From Pilaira anomala (lineage: Eukaryota; Mucoromycota; Mucoromycetes; Mucorales; Mucoraceae): a stretch of 10,912 nucleotides of DNA. The position numbers and the translations under genes are program-made. The stretch covers positions 1 through 10,912 of the forward strand of contig JAIXMQ010000219.1 in NCBI GenBank assembly GCA_025716855.1. Reading direction: 5' to 3'. Positions 1 through 8,044 of the stretch are shown one piece after another (the stretch's first letter is position 1; each line of letters starts with the position of its first letter). The notes below the pieces were generated by a model. It saw only the letters and a program-made list of their open reading frames with translations, was not told where the DNA came from and did no database searches.

Positions 1-481
1 GTCTTTTAATAGTTCTTTGATTCAACTCTCAGTGGTTAATCAGTAGTAAGTAATATTTAAGTTATATTAAATAGAAGATAATGTTTATTCAAATAAAGAG
101 TGGGGATATTTATACTAGTTGACTATATGTTGATTATGTAATTAATAAATGTAGTATGATAATGATGGTAATATATAAGATGCATAAAAGGGAATAAGTA
201 TTCGTAATCATTCGTAATGGTATTCATATGTTTGCATATGATGAGGTCTTCATGTGTTGGCATATGATACATAGTGGTATGATTCTTATTTCTTATTCTT
301 CTTGATACGTTGGTGGGTATTGCATATGTTTGGTGTAAACTTCCTTTTACGTAAAGCCTTCTTTTTTAGCATGATTTCTATTTCAACCGGAATATCACTA
401 GTCGGGCCGGACACCGGAACAGTTCGGCTCGGAACACCTGAATCTTGGACATCCATGCCATCACTCGATTCCAGGCTGACA
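1..481 (-). repeat. 3' LTR of element 1
   Basis: In element sense the LTR starts with TGTCAG at 481, directly after the polypurine tract. It runs left off the window, where the other copy predicts 5 more bases ending TTACA. Positions 1-393 match 5840-6232 with differences only at 153 (a/g), 305 (a/t) and 367 (t/g). Positions 394-481 have no counterpart at the 5' LTR. The predicted full length is about 486 bp with TGT...ACA ends. The 393/394 limit was rejected as the true LTR end because no purine tract precedes it. The end of the pol reading frame lies inside this LTR. Confidence 0.88.
107..114 (-). promoter_or_regulatory. TATA box in element 1 LTR
   Basis: In element sense this reads TATAAATA followed by TCCCCAC. 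An identical copy lies in the 5' LTR at 5946-5953, which would drive the element's genomic RNA. It sits about 370 bp into the predicted LTR, as expected for the U3/R boundary. No transcript data support the start site. Confidence 0.5.
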
Positions 482-2872
482 TTACCCCCTTTCAAGCTTT
501 GTGTTCGACCCTGAACACTGGAAGCAGGTAGACCGACAGGAGCAGAAGGGAAAAAAATTGATTCAGTAGGCGGGGAAATAGGTTCAGTGAGGACTTCATC
601 TTCTTCAGGAATGGATAATTCATCAATTACCGGAGTTAAGGTTACGGGACTTTCATTAACAGGTTCAACAGAAGGTACTTCAGATGGATGGGTAACTATA
701 GTTTCATTAGGGACATCTATAGTAATGGGTGTAATGGCAGTATCAACAGGTTCATTTTCACCATAAATATCAATAGGTGTTGGTGACGTCACCGGATCAA
801 CATTATCGCCTCGTAAAGGAGCGGGCACGGACTTCATGGCATCATTATATTCCCGACGAGCTGTAGTAGGATCATACCAAGGTTCAGAAGGGCGATCACC
901 TTTTGCAGGGCGTAAACGATCAACGTGTACAAGCGATTTTAGCGGTTCACCAGCCAGAGTTTGTAACTGATAGGTACCATAATCAGGAAAAGCTTCAACT
1001 ATAATAAAAGGACCTTTGAATTGTGGCTCTAACCCATATCGACCTTCATGCGTTAACATAACCATATCACCTAGTTCAAAAGTAAGTTTTTTTATAGCAG
1101 CATCCCATCGTATTTTATCTTTTTCCGCCATTGCTTTTAACCTAAATTCTGCAGCGGCACGGTGTTGACCTAGTCTAGTTAATTCGCGAGAAGTAATATC
1201 GGCAACAGTACGAGGATCTTTAAAGGTAGCAGAGTCAATGTAAGGATGTAGTGTATCACCAGGTAATTTTGGCTCACGACCATAAGTTAAATAGAACGGA
1301 CTAAAACCTGTAGTAGAATGGACACGAATTCTACAAGACCAAAGTGCAGCATGAACAAAATCATCCCATCTATGAAGAGCACCATTAGTATATTTACGTA
1401 ACATTTGTTTAATAACGCCATTAAATCTTTCAGCTTTAGAGTTAGTACGAGGATGATAAGCAGATGTTAATTTGAATTTAGCTCCAATCCTTTTTGTATA
1501 TTCTTGAACTAAAGCACTAGTGAAGTTAGCACCTCTATCTGTTACAATTTCGGACATAACACCAAAGTTCATCACAATTTCTTCATAAATAAAATCAGCG
1601 ACAGCTTCTTTTGATGCCACAGGTACAGCTCTTGCGACACACCAGTTTGTAGCATAATCTACACCAATTAATAACCAGCGGTTACCTTTTAAAGTCATAG
1701 GAAGATCAAGGAAATCTAAGTGCCACCTATCGAAAGCAGTAGGTACCTTTAGTGGATGCATTTCATCATGATGTACACGACCTCTACGACTATTAATTTG
1801 ACATGCAGGGCAAGTATTTAACCATTGTTGAATATCTAAACGAAGTGACGGCCACCAAAAACGAGGTATCAGCATCTTGAGCATTGTTTTAAAACCAGCA
1901 TGACCAAACGAATCATGGTATTGACCAACTGTTTCAGCACGTTTTGCAAAAGGTAAGAAAGGAACACGCTTTACACCAGAGGTAGTATCAATTGCAACTT
2001 TACGATAAACTTGATTAGAAGTAACAATAAAGTGTTTTTCTTCTCTATCTAATATTGCTTTTATTTCTGCTGATTTTACCTTTTTTCTGTTTTCTGGAAT
2101 TAATAAGAGAGGCCAATCACTACGAAGTGTAGTAGGTAAATGATTCCAAGTAGCATAAAGATATTCAGGCTCCATTGGTTGTAAATTAGGGTTTGAGTCA
2201 GTTGCATTAAAATCCATTCTTGATAAAATGTCAGGTATTATATTTTCTTTTCCCGGTTTGTAACAAATAGTAGGAGCATACAATTCCAATTCGTTAATCC
2301 ACCTAATTAATCTACTTGGTGGGTTTTCTTTTGACCTAAAATACTCAAGAGGAAGATGATCTGAAAATACAGTATAACCTTTTGGGCACCCATCTACATA
2401 ACACCTCCAAGTTCTCAACGCATGTAAAATTCCTAATAATTCTCTCTCTTGAGCTGGTAGTTTAGTTTCTGAATCTGCATATTTCTTCGATTCAAAACAA
2501 AGTGGATGCCAAGGAAGAGCAGGATCATCATCTGGTTGTAGTAGTACGGCACCACATCCCCTATCAGACGCATCAACTTCAATTCGCAAAGGCTTTTCCA
2601 TATTAACAACTTGCAATACAGGACATGATGATAATAATTGCTTCAACCTATCAAAACTAGTTTGGCAGTCACTGGTCCAAATTATTGGTCGTGTTTTTAT
2701 ACCTGTCCCCCTTGTTAAATCAGTCAATGGCGCGGCAATAGAAGCGAAGTCTTTTATAAACCGTTTATAAAATTGAGCAAAACCTATGAATTGTCGTACT
2801 TCTTGAACATTCTTCATTTTAGGCCAGTCCTTCACCACTTTCACCTTTTCTGGACTTGGAGAAATACCTTTG
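286..2872 (-). CDS. pol: Gypsy Pol, C-terminal part: RT thumb, RNase H, integrase (split from its N-terminal part)
   Basis: This part would copy and integrate the element. Residues are numbered from the GTG codon at 2844, which is not a real start because homology continues upstream to the insertion at 2877. RT thumb/connection occupies roughly 1-80. RNase H covers about 85-210, with Asp91 in VDAS, Glu135, Asp162 in SDH and Asp205. The integrase HHCC finger has His310, His315, Cys345 and Cys348. The core has Asp377, Asp436 and Glu472, a DD35E spacing. A GPF motif lies at 610-612. No chromodomain follows; instead there is a Pro/Thr/Ser/Glu-rich tail of about 150 residues. The last ~64 residues are encoded within the 3' LTR, ending in a Lys/Arg-rich stretch with a TAA at 288-286. 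There are no internal stops. It cannot be translated with the protease/RT half while the 490-bp insertion remains. Confidence 0.95.
482..495 (-). promoter_or_regulatory. Polypurine tract of element 1
   Basis: In element sense this reads TTGAAAGGGGGTAA, immediately followed by TGTCAG. A G-rich purine tract beside a TGT start is the standard second-strand primer site of Ty3/gypsy elements. It fixes the LTR boundary at 481. The pol frame reads straight through it, encoding Lys-Gly-Gly-Asn. Confidence 0.8.
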
Positions 2873-2877
2873 GCAGT
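2873..2877. repeat. Target-site duplication, left copy
   Basis: gcagt here is repeated at 3367-3371 on the other side of the insertion. The last t may instead belong to the insert, making the duplication 4 bp. Confidence 0.65.
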
Positions 2878-3366
2878 GTTGTATCTGAACCAACTAGTAA
2901 AAATACAAATAAAAAAAAATAATAAAAAAACACAATTGAAAAATATAACAATAATATAATCAGCAGTGCTGGTAGGGAAAGAAAGAGGAATAATAATAAT
3001 CTATATTACATTCTCTTCACACTTTATTATATATAAGAAATAACTTGAACTGGTGTAACAGATTAAACATCCATATTAGGATTACACACCATAATTATTA
3101 ATTCAACCCAGACATCATATATTTAAACTTTCAGGACACACAAAATCACCGGATCATTCTTAATAAGTATACATCCTAATGATCTGATATTACTCTTGAT
3201 CTTCTGTCAAATCTAGAAGACGATGTTCTTATGTGAACACAATAATATTAAAATAGATCGCAACCGCTATCATAATAAATAATCAAGATTACTCATTTTA
3301 AATAAAACAATCTCCGTAACTATTGACAATCGCTATTGATGCTGTAAGGTAGGCTCGTATACAACA
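2877..3366 (-). mobile_element. Solo LTR-like insertion splitting pol
   Basis: An AT-rich 490-bp non-coding block separates two parts of one RT reading frame. Its ends are TGTTGTAT and ATACAACA, inverted copies of each other with weaker matching for a few more bases. It is flanked by gcagt at 2873-2877 and 3367-3371; the duplication is 4 or 5 bp, because the shared t can be assigned either way. Removing the insert and one flank copy restores the RT frame exactly (Ile-Thr-Ala-Lys-Gly), as expected at this conserved place. TG...CA ends, this size, the short duplication and a minus-strand TATA-like box near 3025-3037 suggest a solo LTR, perhaps Ty1/copia type given TGTTG...CAACA. A MITE with about 8-14 bp terminal repeats is the alternative. 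Orientation is inferred from the TATA-like box only. Confidence 0.7.
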
Positions 3367-3371
3367 GCAGT
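3367..3371. repeat. Target-site duplication, right copy
   Basis: gcagt matches 2873-2877. One copy belongs to the original RT codons for Thr-Ala. Confidence 0.65.
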
Positions 3372-4925
3372 AATCTTGAAACCAACAAACGTCAATTCAG
3401 TTTTTCCAAATTCACACTTTTTTTTATTTGCAATTAAACGTTCTTTTTTCAGTACTTCTAGGATCTGACGAACATGGACCTTATGTTCTTCAAGTGTTTC
3501 ACTAAAAATAAGAATATCATCAAGATACACGATAGTAGTTTTATCAATATATTCGCCCAGGATCTTGTTCATCAGTGATTGGAATACAGGTGACGCATTG
3601 CATAAACCGAAAGGCATTACAAGCCAAGAGAATTGACCGTACCTCGTATTGAAGGCAGTTTTTGGAATATCATCAGGATGGATTCTAATTTGGTGGTAAC
3701 CACTACGTAAATCTAAACTTGTAAAATAACGTGCCTTACTCATTTTATCTAAACACTCGTCAATACGTGGAATACTTGAACTATTACGGATCGAAAGTTT
3801 GTTTAAAGCTCTGTAATCAACACACATACGAAGGCTACCTGGTTTATTTGACCCTGGATCAGGCTTCTTGCGAACGAAAAGGACACCAGCACCCCAGGGA
3901 GAAGAACTAGGTTTTATTAGACCTAACCGAAGCAATTCATCAAGTTGTTTCTTTAATTCATCTAATTCCAATGGACTCATTTTATATGGAGGACGGGAAA
4001 CAGGATCAGCATTACCAGTATCAATTAGATGATGTATACCACGATCTGGAGGTAAACCAGGTAATTCATCTTTAAACACATCAGCAAATTCTTGTACGAG
4101 ATTATCCCAGTAGTCAGTATTATGTAATTTTGGATTCTTGAACTTGTCATCTTCATTATTGTATTTAATAAAGAATAAAAAACTTTCACCACCTTTTTTT
4201 ATCAATCGATCTGCTTGTTTGTGGCTAATCAAGTAACTAAGTTTTGGAATAGGAGAATGTGAATGTTTTTTTATATTTGTGCAAGGTTGTAATTTGACAC
4301 GCCCATTATTTAAATACCAAGTATCATTTTCCCAATCAGGTGTTGGTTGTGCTTGCTTCAACCAGGAGCGTCCTAAAATAAGATCAAACTTGGTAGGAAA
4401 AACAAAAGCGGCAATTTTATTTTGAACACCATTAAGATCAATATCCATTATAGTCTTGTGTTTTATTTGAGAAATACTTCCTCTTGCAGTTTCAACTTGA
4501 CGATCATTCACCGAGATAAGTTTTGATTTATCAATAGAATTAATAACATGGGGAGAGACATAATTTTCACTAGCACCCGAATCGATCAGTACTTGAAATT
4601 GTTTACCATGAAATGGTATAGGATAGAGTGGTAAGGTAGTAGCAATTGCATTTAATTCGGTCAGATATTGTAATTCATCAGTAAGCGACTTTGGATACAC
4701 AATAGGTAATATTTTAACAACTACATCTTGAGAGTGAAAATCATTATGGGAGTATGGCCTAGGAGTAAGTATAGGGTATAGTGTGTTATCTAGCGAAATA
4801 TCATTAGAATAAAGTTCAAAATCGATTAAATTTTTATTATTGTTATCAGGAAAATTATTATTATTATCTGATTCATGTAGCTGAACTTCCTGTTCTTCAA
4901 CTACGTGGAGCGAAAATCCTTCTTG
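3367..4925 (-). CDS. pol: Gypsy Pol, N-terminal part: protease and reverse transcriptase (interrupted)
   Basis: The frame opens at 4925, just after an in-frame TAA, and has no ATG near the start, so it is probably expressed as a Gag-Pol fusion by -1 frameshifting. The first ~75 codons encode an Asn- and acidic-rich linker. Numbering from the GTG at 4700, the aspartic protease active site is Asp40-Ser-Gly-Ala, with the conserved LILG motif at 107-110. RT covers about 240-455, with catalytic Asp330 (SLDLRSGYHQ), an FGLCNAS motif at 364-370 and YLDD at 392-395. Homology ends abruptly after the VGFKITA motif, where the solo LTR begins. Translation then reads a few foreign codons and stops at 3333-3335. 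The missing thumb and RNase H continue at 2872. All visible catalytic residues are intact, so the insertion is the only evident lesion. Confidence 0.94.
4901..4925 (-). promoter_or_regulatory. Gag-Pol -1 frame overlap (putative recoding site)
   Basis: Gag ends with TAG at 4903-4901. The pol frame, -1 relative to gag, opens directly after a TAA at 4928-4926. The ribosome would therefore have to change frame within about 25 bases. The window contains GGATTTTC in element sense (T4 run at 4916-4913), a possible slip point, but no canonical X XXY YYZ heptamer. I did not identify a downstream pseudoknot. A +2 shift or splicing would give the same frame. Confidence 0.45.
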
Positions 4926-5809
4926 TTAGAATGTTGATCATCCAGTTTCTTGATGTCGTATAATCTTGAACGGCAATTTCTTTTCATGTGTCCCACCTTA
5001 TGACAATAATAACAAGTAGAATTATTTGAGTTACTTGATGAAGTGTTTTTACGATTGTTGGAATATCCACCACGAGAATAACCAGAACGAGGATAATTAT
5101 TACCAAATCTTGAATTTGATCTTTGGTAATTTCTGTCATCAACTACATCCAAATCCATGGGATCATCCACACGTTGTTGTTGTTTAGTTTTATTAATAGT
5201 AGAAGGACCATACGAGTCTTCTTCTTGTTGAGCGCTATCAAAAGCCAGAGCAGCATGAATAGCTTCTTTCAATGTTGTTGCTTCATATTGTCGAATATGT
5301 GAACGCATAGGTTTACTAATTAAACCTCGGACAAACTTGTCGCATCCTTCTTCGTCAGTCATATTGGGAATAGCCAACTTGATGTCCATAAAATTGTTGA
5401 TATAAGATACAACGTCACCAGTTTGTTTCAATATAGCTAAGCGATCACGAGCAATTATAACGGAATTATAAGGTCTAAAAAATTCAGTAATTAGTCTTTT
5501 TAACTCCAACCAGCTTGTAGGTGCCTCATCAGTTAATTCAATTGTTCTGAACCAGGCGTCAGCTCTATCTCTCAATAAGGTAGTAGCAAATAGGTAACTT
5601 CTTTCATCATTCCATCTTTGAAAGTTGATATATCTTTCAACGGATCTAATCCAAAAATCGATTAAGAGTGCATCTCTTGTACCATCATAAACATTAGGCT
5701 CTTTCACTCTCACCTGTTTATTTTCAGCCATCGCACTAGTGAACTTCTTGATAAGTTCAGCCATATCAGTATTATAATCATTATTTTTTTCCATTTTTCT
5801 ATCAGTCAT
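4901..5809 (-). CDS. gag: Gypsy Gag with CCHC zinc knuckle
   Basis: This is the structural capsid/nucleocapsid protein that forms the particle and binds element RNA. From the ATG at 5809 it is 302 residues. The frame is open further back to a TTG at 5833, but that codon lies in the primer-binding site and is not a credible eukaryotic start. The central part matches the retrotransposon Gag pattern (YDGTRDALLIDFWIRSVERY, then a conserved AWFR and a FFRPYNS segment). The C-terminal part is rich in Ser, Asn, Arg and Gly. It contains one knuckle, Cys-x2-Cys-x4-His-x4-Cys, at about residues 266-279, the nucleic-acid-binding element of Gag nucleocapsids. The frame has no internal stop. Pol follows in the -1 frame with a 25-base overlap. 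Confidence 0.93.
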   Translation of the reverse strand: MTDRKMEKNNDYNTDMAELIKKFTSAMAENKQVRVKEPNVYDGTRDALLIDFWIRSVERYINFQRWNDERSYLFATTLLRDRADAWFRTIELTDEAPTSWLELKRLITEFFRPYNSVIIARDRLAILKQTGDVVSYINNFMDIKLAIPNMTDEEGCDKFVRGLISKPMRSHIRQYEATTLKEAIHAALAFDSAQQEEDSYGPSTINKTKQQQRVDDPMDLDVVDDRNYQRSNSRFGNNYPRSGYSRGGYSNNRKNTSSSNSNNSTCYYCHKVGHMKRNCRSRLYDIKKLDDQHSNKKDFRST

Positions 5810-5814
5810 ATCTT

Positions 5815-5832
5815 CGGATACTGGTGCTACCA
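5815..5832 (-). promoter_or_regulatory. Primer-binding site of element 1
   Basis: Two bases after the 5' LTR end (TTACA at 5835), the element-sense strand reads TGGTAGCACC. TGG is the complement of the tRNA CCA end. The ten bases would pair with a tRNA ending GGTGCTACCA, one base from the yeast initiator Met-tRNA 3' end as I remember it. Complementarity beyond about 10 bases is not evident, so the primer tRNA is uncertain. Confidence 0.6.
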
Positions 5833-5834
5833 AA

Positions 5835-6231
5835 TGTAAGTCTTTTAATAGTTCTTTGATTCAACTCTCAGTGGTTAATCAGTAGTAAGTAATATTTAAG
5901 TTATATTAAATAGAAGATAATGTTTATTCAAATAAAGAGTGGGGATATTTATACTAGTTGACTATATGTTGATTATGTAATTAATAAATGTGGTATGATA
6001 ATGATGGTAATATATAAGATGCATAAAAGGGAATAAGTATTCGTAATCATTCGTAATGGTATTCATATGTTTGCATATGATGAGGTCTTCATGTGTTGGC
6101 ATATGATACATAGTGGTATGATTCTTATTTCTTATTCTTCTTGTTACGTTGGTGGGTATTGCATATGTTTGGTGTAAACTTCCTTTTACGTAAAGCCTTC
6201 TTTTTGAGCATGATTTCTATTTCAACCGGAA
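5835..6231 (-). repeat. 5' LTR of element 1, truncated
   Basis: This is the right-hand copy of the element 1 LTR. It ends in TTACA on the internal side. On the outer side the match to the left copy stops at 6232 (equivalent to 393), although the left LTR continues to 481. The first ~88 bp of U3 (element sense) are replaced by the TGT...ACA-bounded LTR of element 2. It retains the TATAAATA box at 5946-5953 and four CATATG palindromes. Confidence 0.9.
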
Positions 6232-6396
6232 TGTGAGGAACTAGGCTTGATAGTACTATAATGATAACAAGAAAATACCTACTAGTTACGAGCGTTGTTG
6301 ATATAAGTTATAAGTAAGTGTTTATTATAAAATATAAGGGAAAAGAGTATACAAGATAATCGACAATGGATGGGAAAGGTGGAGGAAAAGGGGAAG

Positions 6397-6404
6397 TATT
6401 TATA
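6397..6404 (-). promoter_or_regulatory. TATA box in element 2 LTR
   Basis: In element sense this reads TATAAATA followed by CTTCCCC, very similar to the box and its downstream C-run in element 1's LTR. It lies about 60 bp downstream, in the transcription sense, of the TGAAACA palindrome. That is a plausible U3 core promoter layout. Confidence 0.5.
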
Positions 6405-6462
6405 TCTATTTGGATAACATGGGTTTACATGATGGAAAGTCTTGGCATGAGTTCAATGGTTT

Positions 6463-6535
6463 ATGTTTCAGCTTACGCGGCCTGAAACATGTATCTGATT
6501 ACTAATACATGTTTCAGCTTACGCGTCTGAAACAT
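6463..6535. promoter_or_regulatory. Palindromic cluster of four TGAAACA motifs in LTR U3
   Basis: ATGTTTCAG at 6463-6471 and again at 6509-6517 alternates with its reverse complement CTGAAACAT at 6482-6490 and 6527-6535. The spacers are near-identical (cttacgcggc and cttacgcgt). The central arms extend to a 13-bp perfect stem (6482-6494 with 6505-6517) around a 10-base loop. TGAAACA is the core of the yeast Ste12 pheromone-response element. Binding by a Ste12-like factor in this organism is inferred, not shown. Confidence 0.6.
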
Positions 6536-6686
6536 CGGTGACTAATAATGATTCAGATCGATCTCGTGGAACATGGTAGAAGGTCGTGGACACTAGATGA
6601 GACTGCTGAACCTGGGACTGTCATAGAATCTCATGGAAGGTTGTGGAAGGTTGGTAGAGTTGATGATGACGTGGTTCATGACATGA

Positions 6687-6697
6687 CCTCCCTTTCT
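6687..6697 (-). promoter_or_regulatory. Polypurine tract of element 2
   Basis: In element sense this reads AGAAAGGGAGG, then TCA, then TGTCATG, which starts the LTR. It has the same layout as element 1's tract. The pol frame reads through it (Arg-Lys-Gly-Gly). Confidence 0.7.
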
Positions 6698-6763
6698 AGG
6701 ATCGAGCTCCGTTGAGAGACTTCGAGCACTTGGATGCTTGGCGTGAAACTTCTCGATTAGGTC

Positions 6764-8044
6764 TTAGCAATGAGCTAGGTTACGAAGGGGTTCCCAGGTA
6801 CGATCCATGGAGTTGTAACCTTTCCAATGAACAAGATACTGGAGTTGTCTTCTATGGATACGTGAATCAATGATTTGTTCTACCTCGTATTCTTCTTGGT
6901 TATTGACAATATCGGGTGGTAGTTCCTTGGGTTGTCTATCTTGGATTTTGTCTACTTGGTAAGGTTCTAGGAGATTAATGTGGAACACTGGGTGTATGCG
7001 CATAGTATTCGGGAGTTCCAACTTGAATGATCTTGAACCTGTCTTGGCAATAATCTTGAATGGGCCTAATCGTTTGTAATCAAGTTTCTTGGTTGGGCGT
7101 TGAGACTTGATGTTCCTGGTAGAGAGCCAAACTTTGTCTCCTACTTCAAACTTGGGACCTGGTAATACTTTACGATTATGGAATTCAACATGCTTTTCTT
7201 GGGCTAAAGCAATGTTGAAACGCATTTCATCATGGAGGTTGTGTATCTTTTCTAATCTAAGATCCGCTGGTGTTTGATCCTTATTATACAATGGTAAAGA
7301 TACTGATAGACGTGGATGGTAACCGTAGACTGCGTAAAATGGTGTAGTATTGGTGGAAGAGTGCATGGAGTTGTTATAAGCAAACTGAGCTATGGGCAAG
7401 TAGTCGCTCCAGTTGGACTATTGATAGTTGATGTAACAACGCAGATACTGTTCAAGAATAGAATTTATACGCTCGGTTTGACCATCGGTTTGAGGGTGGA
7501 AGGCAGTGGACAACTTTTGTTTTACATTGAGACTTTTGAGAATGGCTTGGGTAAACTTGTAGGTGAAGACGACACCACGATCGGATACTATATCGTTTGG
7601 TAATCTGAACTGGGAAAAGATATGGGTGATAAATAATTGTACTGTTCCCTCTGCATATACTTCATTGAACGTGGGCACGAAGATTGCCATTTTTGAGAAA
7701 CGGTCTACGAAAACACAAATGGAGGTGAAGGTACTTGACGGTGGTAGCTGCGTGATGAAGTCGACTGAGATAGATAACCATGGTGCTTCTGGAATCGGTA
7801 GAGGAGACAAGAGACCGTAGGGCTTGTGGTCTGAGCTCTTATTACGAATACACGTATCACAACCTGATACATAGTCTTTTATGTACTTCCTGAGACCTGG
7901 CCAAAAGTAGTTGCGAGTTACTAGTTCATGAGTTTTGGCTATACCAAAGTGACCTGCAGTGGCTGAATCATGGCATTCTTCAAGGATGAGTTTCTTGATA
8001 TGGTTATTGTCGGGTACACAGATAAGACCATCATGTGTATGATT
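6764..8044 (-). pseudogene. Integrase-chromodomain remnant of a gypsy Pol, two nonsense codons
   Basis: The frame is open from the 5' break near 8044 down to 6764, apart from one TAG at 7420-7418. In order: the integrase HHCC finger (HDSATAGHFG, then CDTC) at about 7990-7850; the DDE core with Asp in SVDFI, Asp in VSDRG and Glu in GQTERIN; a continuation motif QFAYNNSMHSS; a C-terminal domain with LGPF; and a chromodomain (YEVEQIIDSR, YLVHWKGY, TWEPLRNL) ending at TAA 6766-6764. Chromodomains direct integration by binding histone H3 marks. The ordinary reading frame resumes after both stops. The TAG sits where relatives carry Gln or similar, and the TAA sits where the usual HCxDLI motif has Gln. 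Both are one C-to-T change from a Gln codon. RT and everything upstream are lost. Confidence 0.9.

Larger units (their letters stand above)
1..6231 (-). mobile_element. Ty3/gypsy LTR retrotransposon (element 1), near-complete
   Basis: Two direct copies of one sequence (1-393 and 5840-6232, constant offset 5839, no gaps, three substitutions) bracket gag, protease, reverse transcriptase, RNase H and integrase, all on the minus strand. The RT-RNase H-integrase order defines Ty3/gypsy. A primer-binding site lies beside the right LTR and a polypurine tract beside the left one. No chromodomain is visible in the integrase C-terminus. Three kinds of damage are seen. Pol is interrupted by a 490-bp insertion. 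The right (5') LTR lacks its first ~88 bp. The left LTR is cut by the window edge, probably by 5 bp. Gag and both pol halves otherwise stay open with catalytic residues present, and LTR identity is about 99%, so the element is young. Target-site duplications cannot be assessed because neither outer end is intact in view. Confidence 0.95.
6232..6683 (-). repeat. 3' LTR of element 2
   Basis: This 452-bp LTR reads TGTCATGAAC... to ...TTCCTCACA in element sense, with TGT/ACA ends, and lies 3 bases after the polypurine tract. No second copy is in the window, so the ends rest on the polypurine tract, the TG/CA ends and the exact junction with element 1. It contains a large palindrome (6463-6535) and a TATA box (6397-6404). 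An in-frame continuation of the pol frame reaches a TAG at 6593-6595 inside the LTR. Confidence 0.75.

Noticed and set aside
394..481. Element 1 LTR ending at 393
   Set aside because: No polypurine tract lies beside 394, while a clear one followed by TGTCAG lies at 481-495; the right copy is better explained as truncated.
302..514. 70-codon plus-strand frame
   Set aside because: It is antisense to the pol tail and LTR, with no family signal of its own.
2878..3366. Spliced intron in pol
   Set aside because: GT-AG choices at the edges do not restore the conserved frame. Removing the block plus one flank repeat does, and the ends are inverted repeats, so an insertion fits better.
5810..5833. 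Gag extension starting at TTG 5833
   Set aside because: The TTG lies in the primer-binding site, and nuclear fungal genes start at ATG; the first ATG is at 5809.
7316..7820. Plus-strand frames of 95 and 85 codons
   Set aside because: They lie opposite the well-conserved integrase and are shadows of it.
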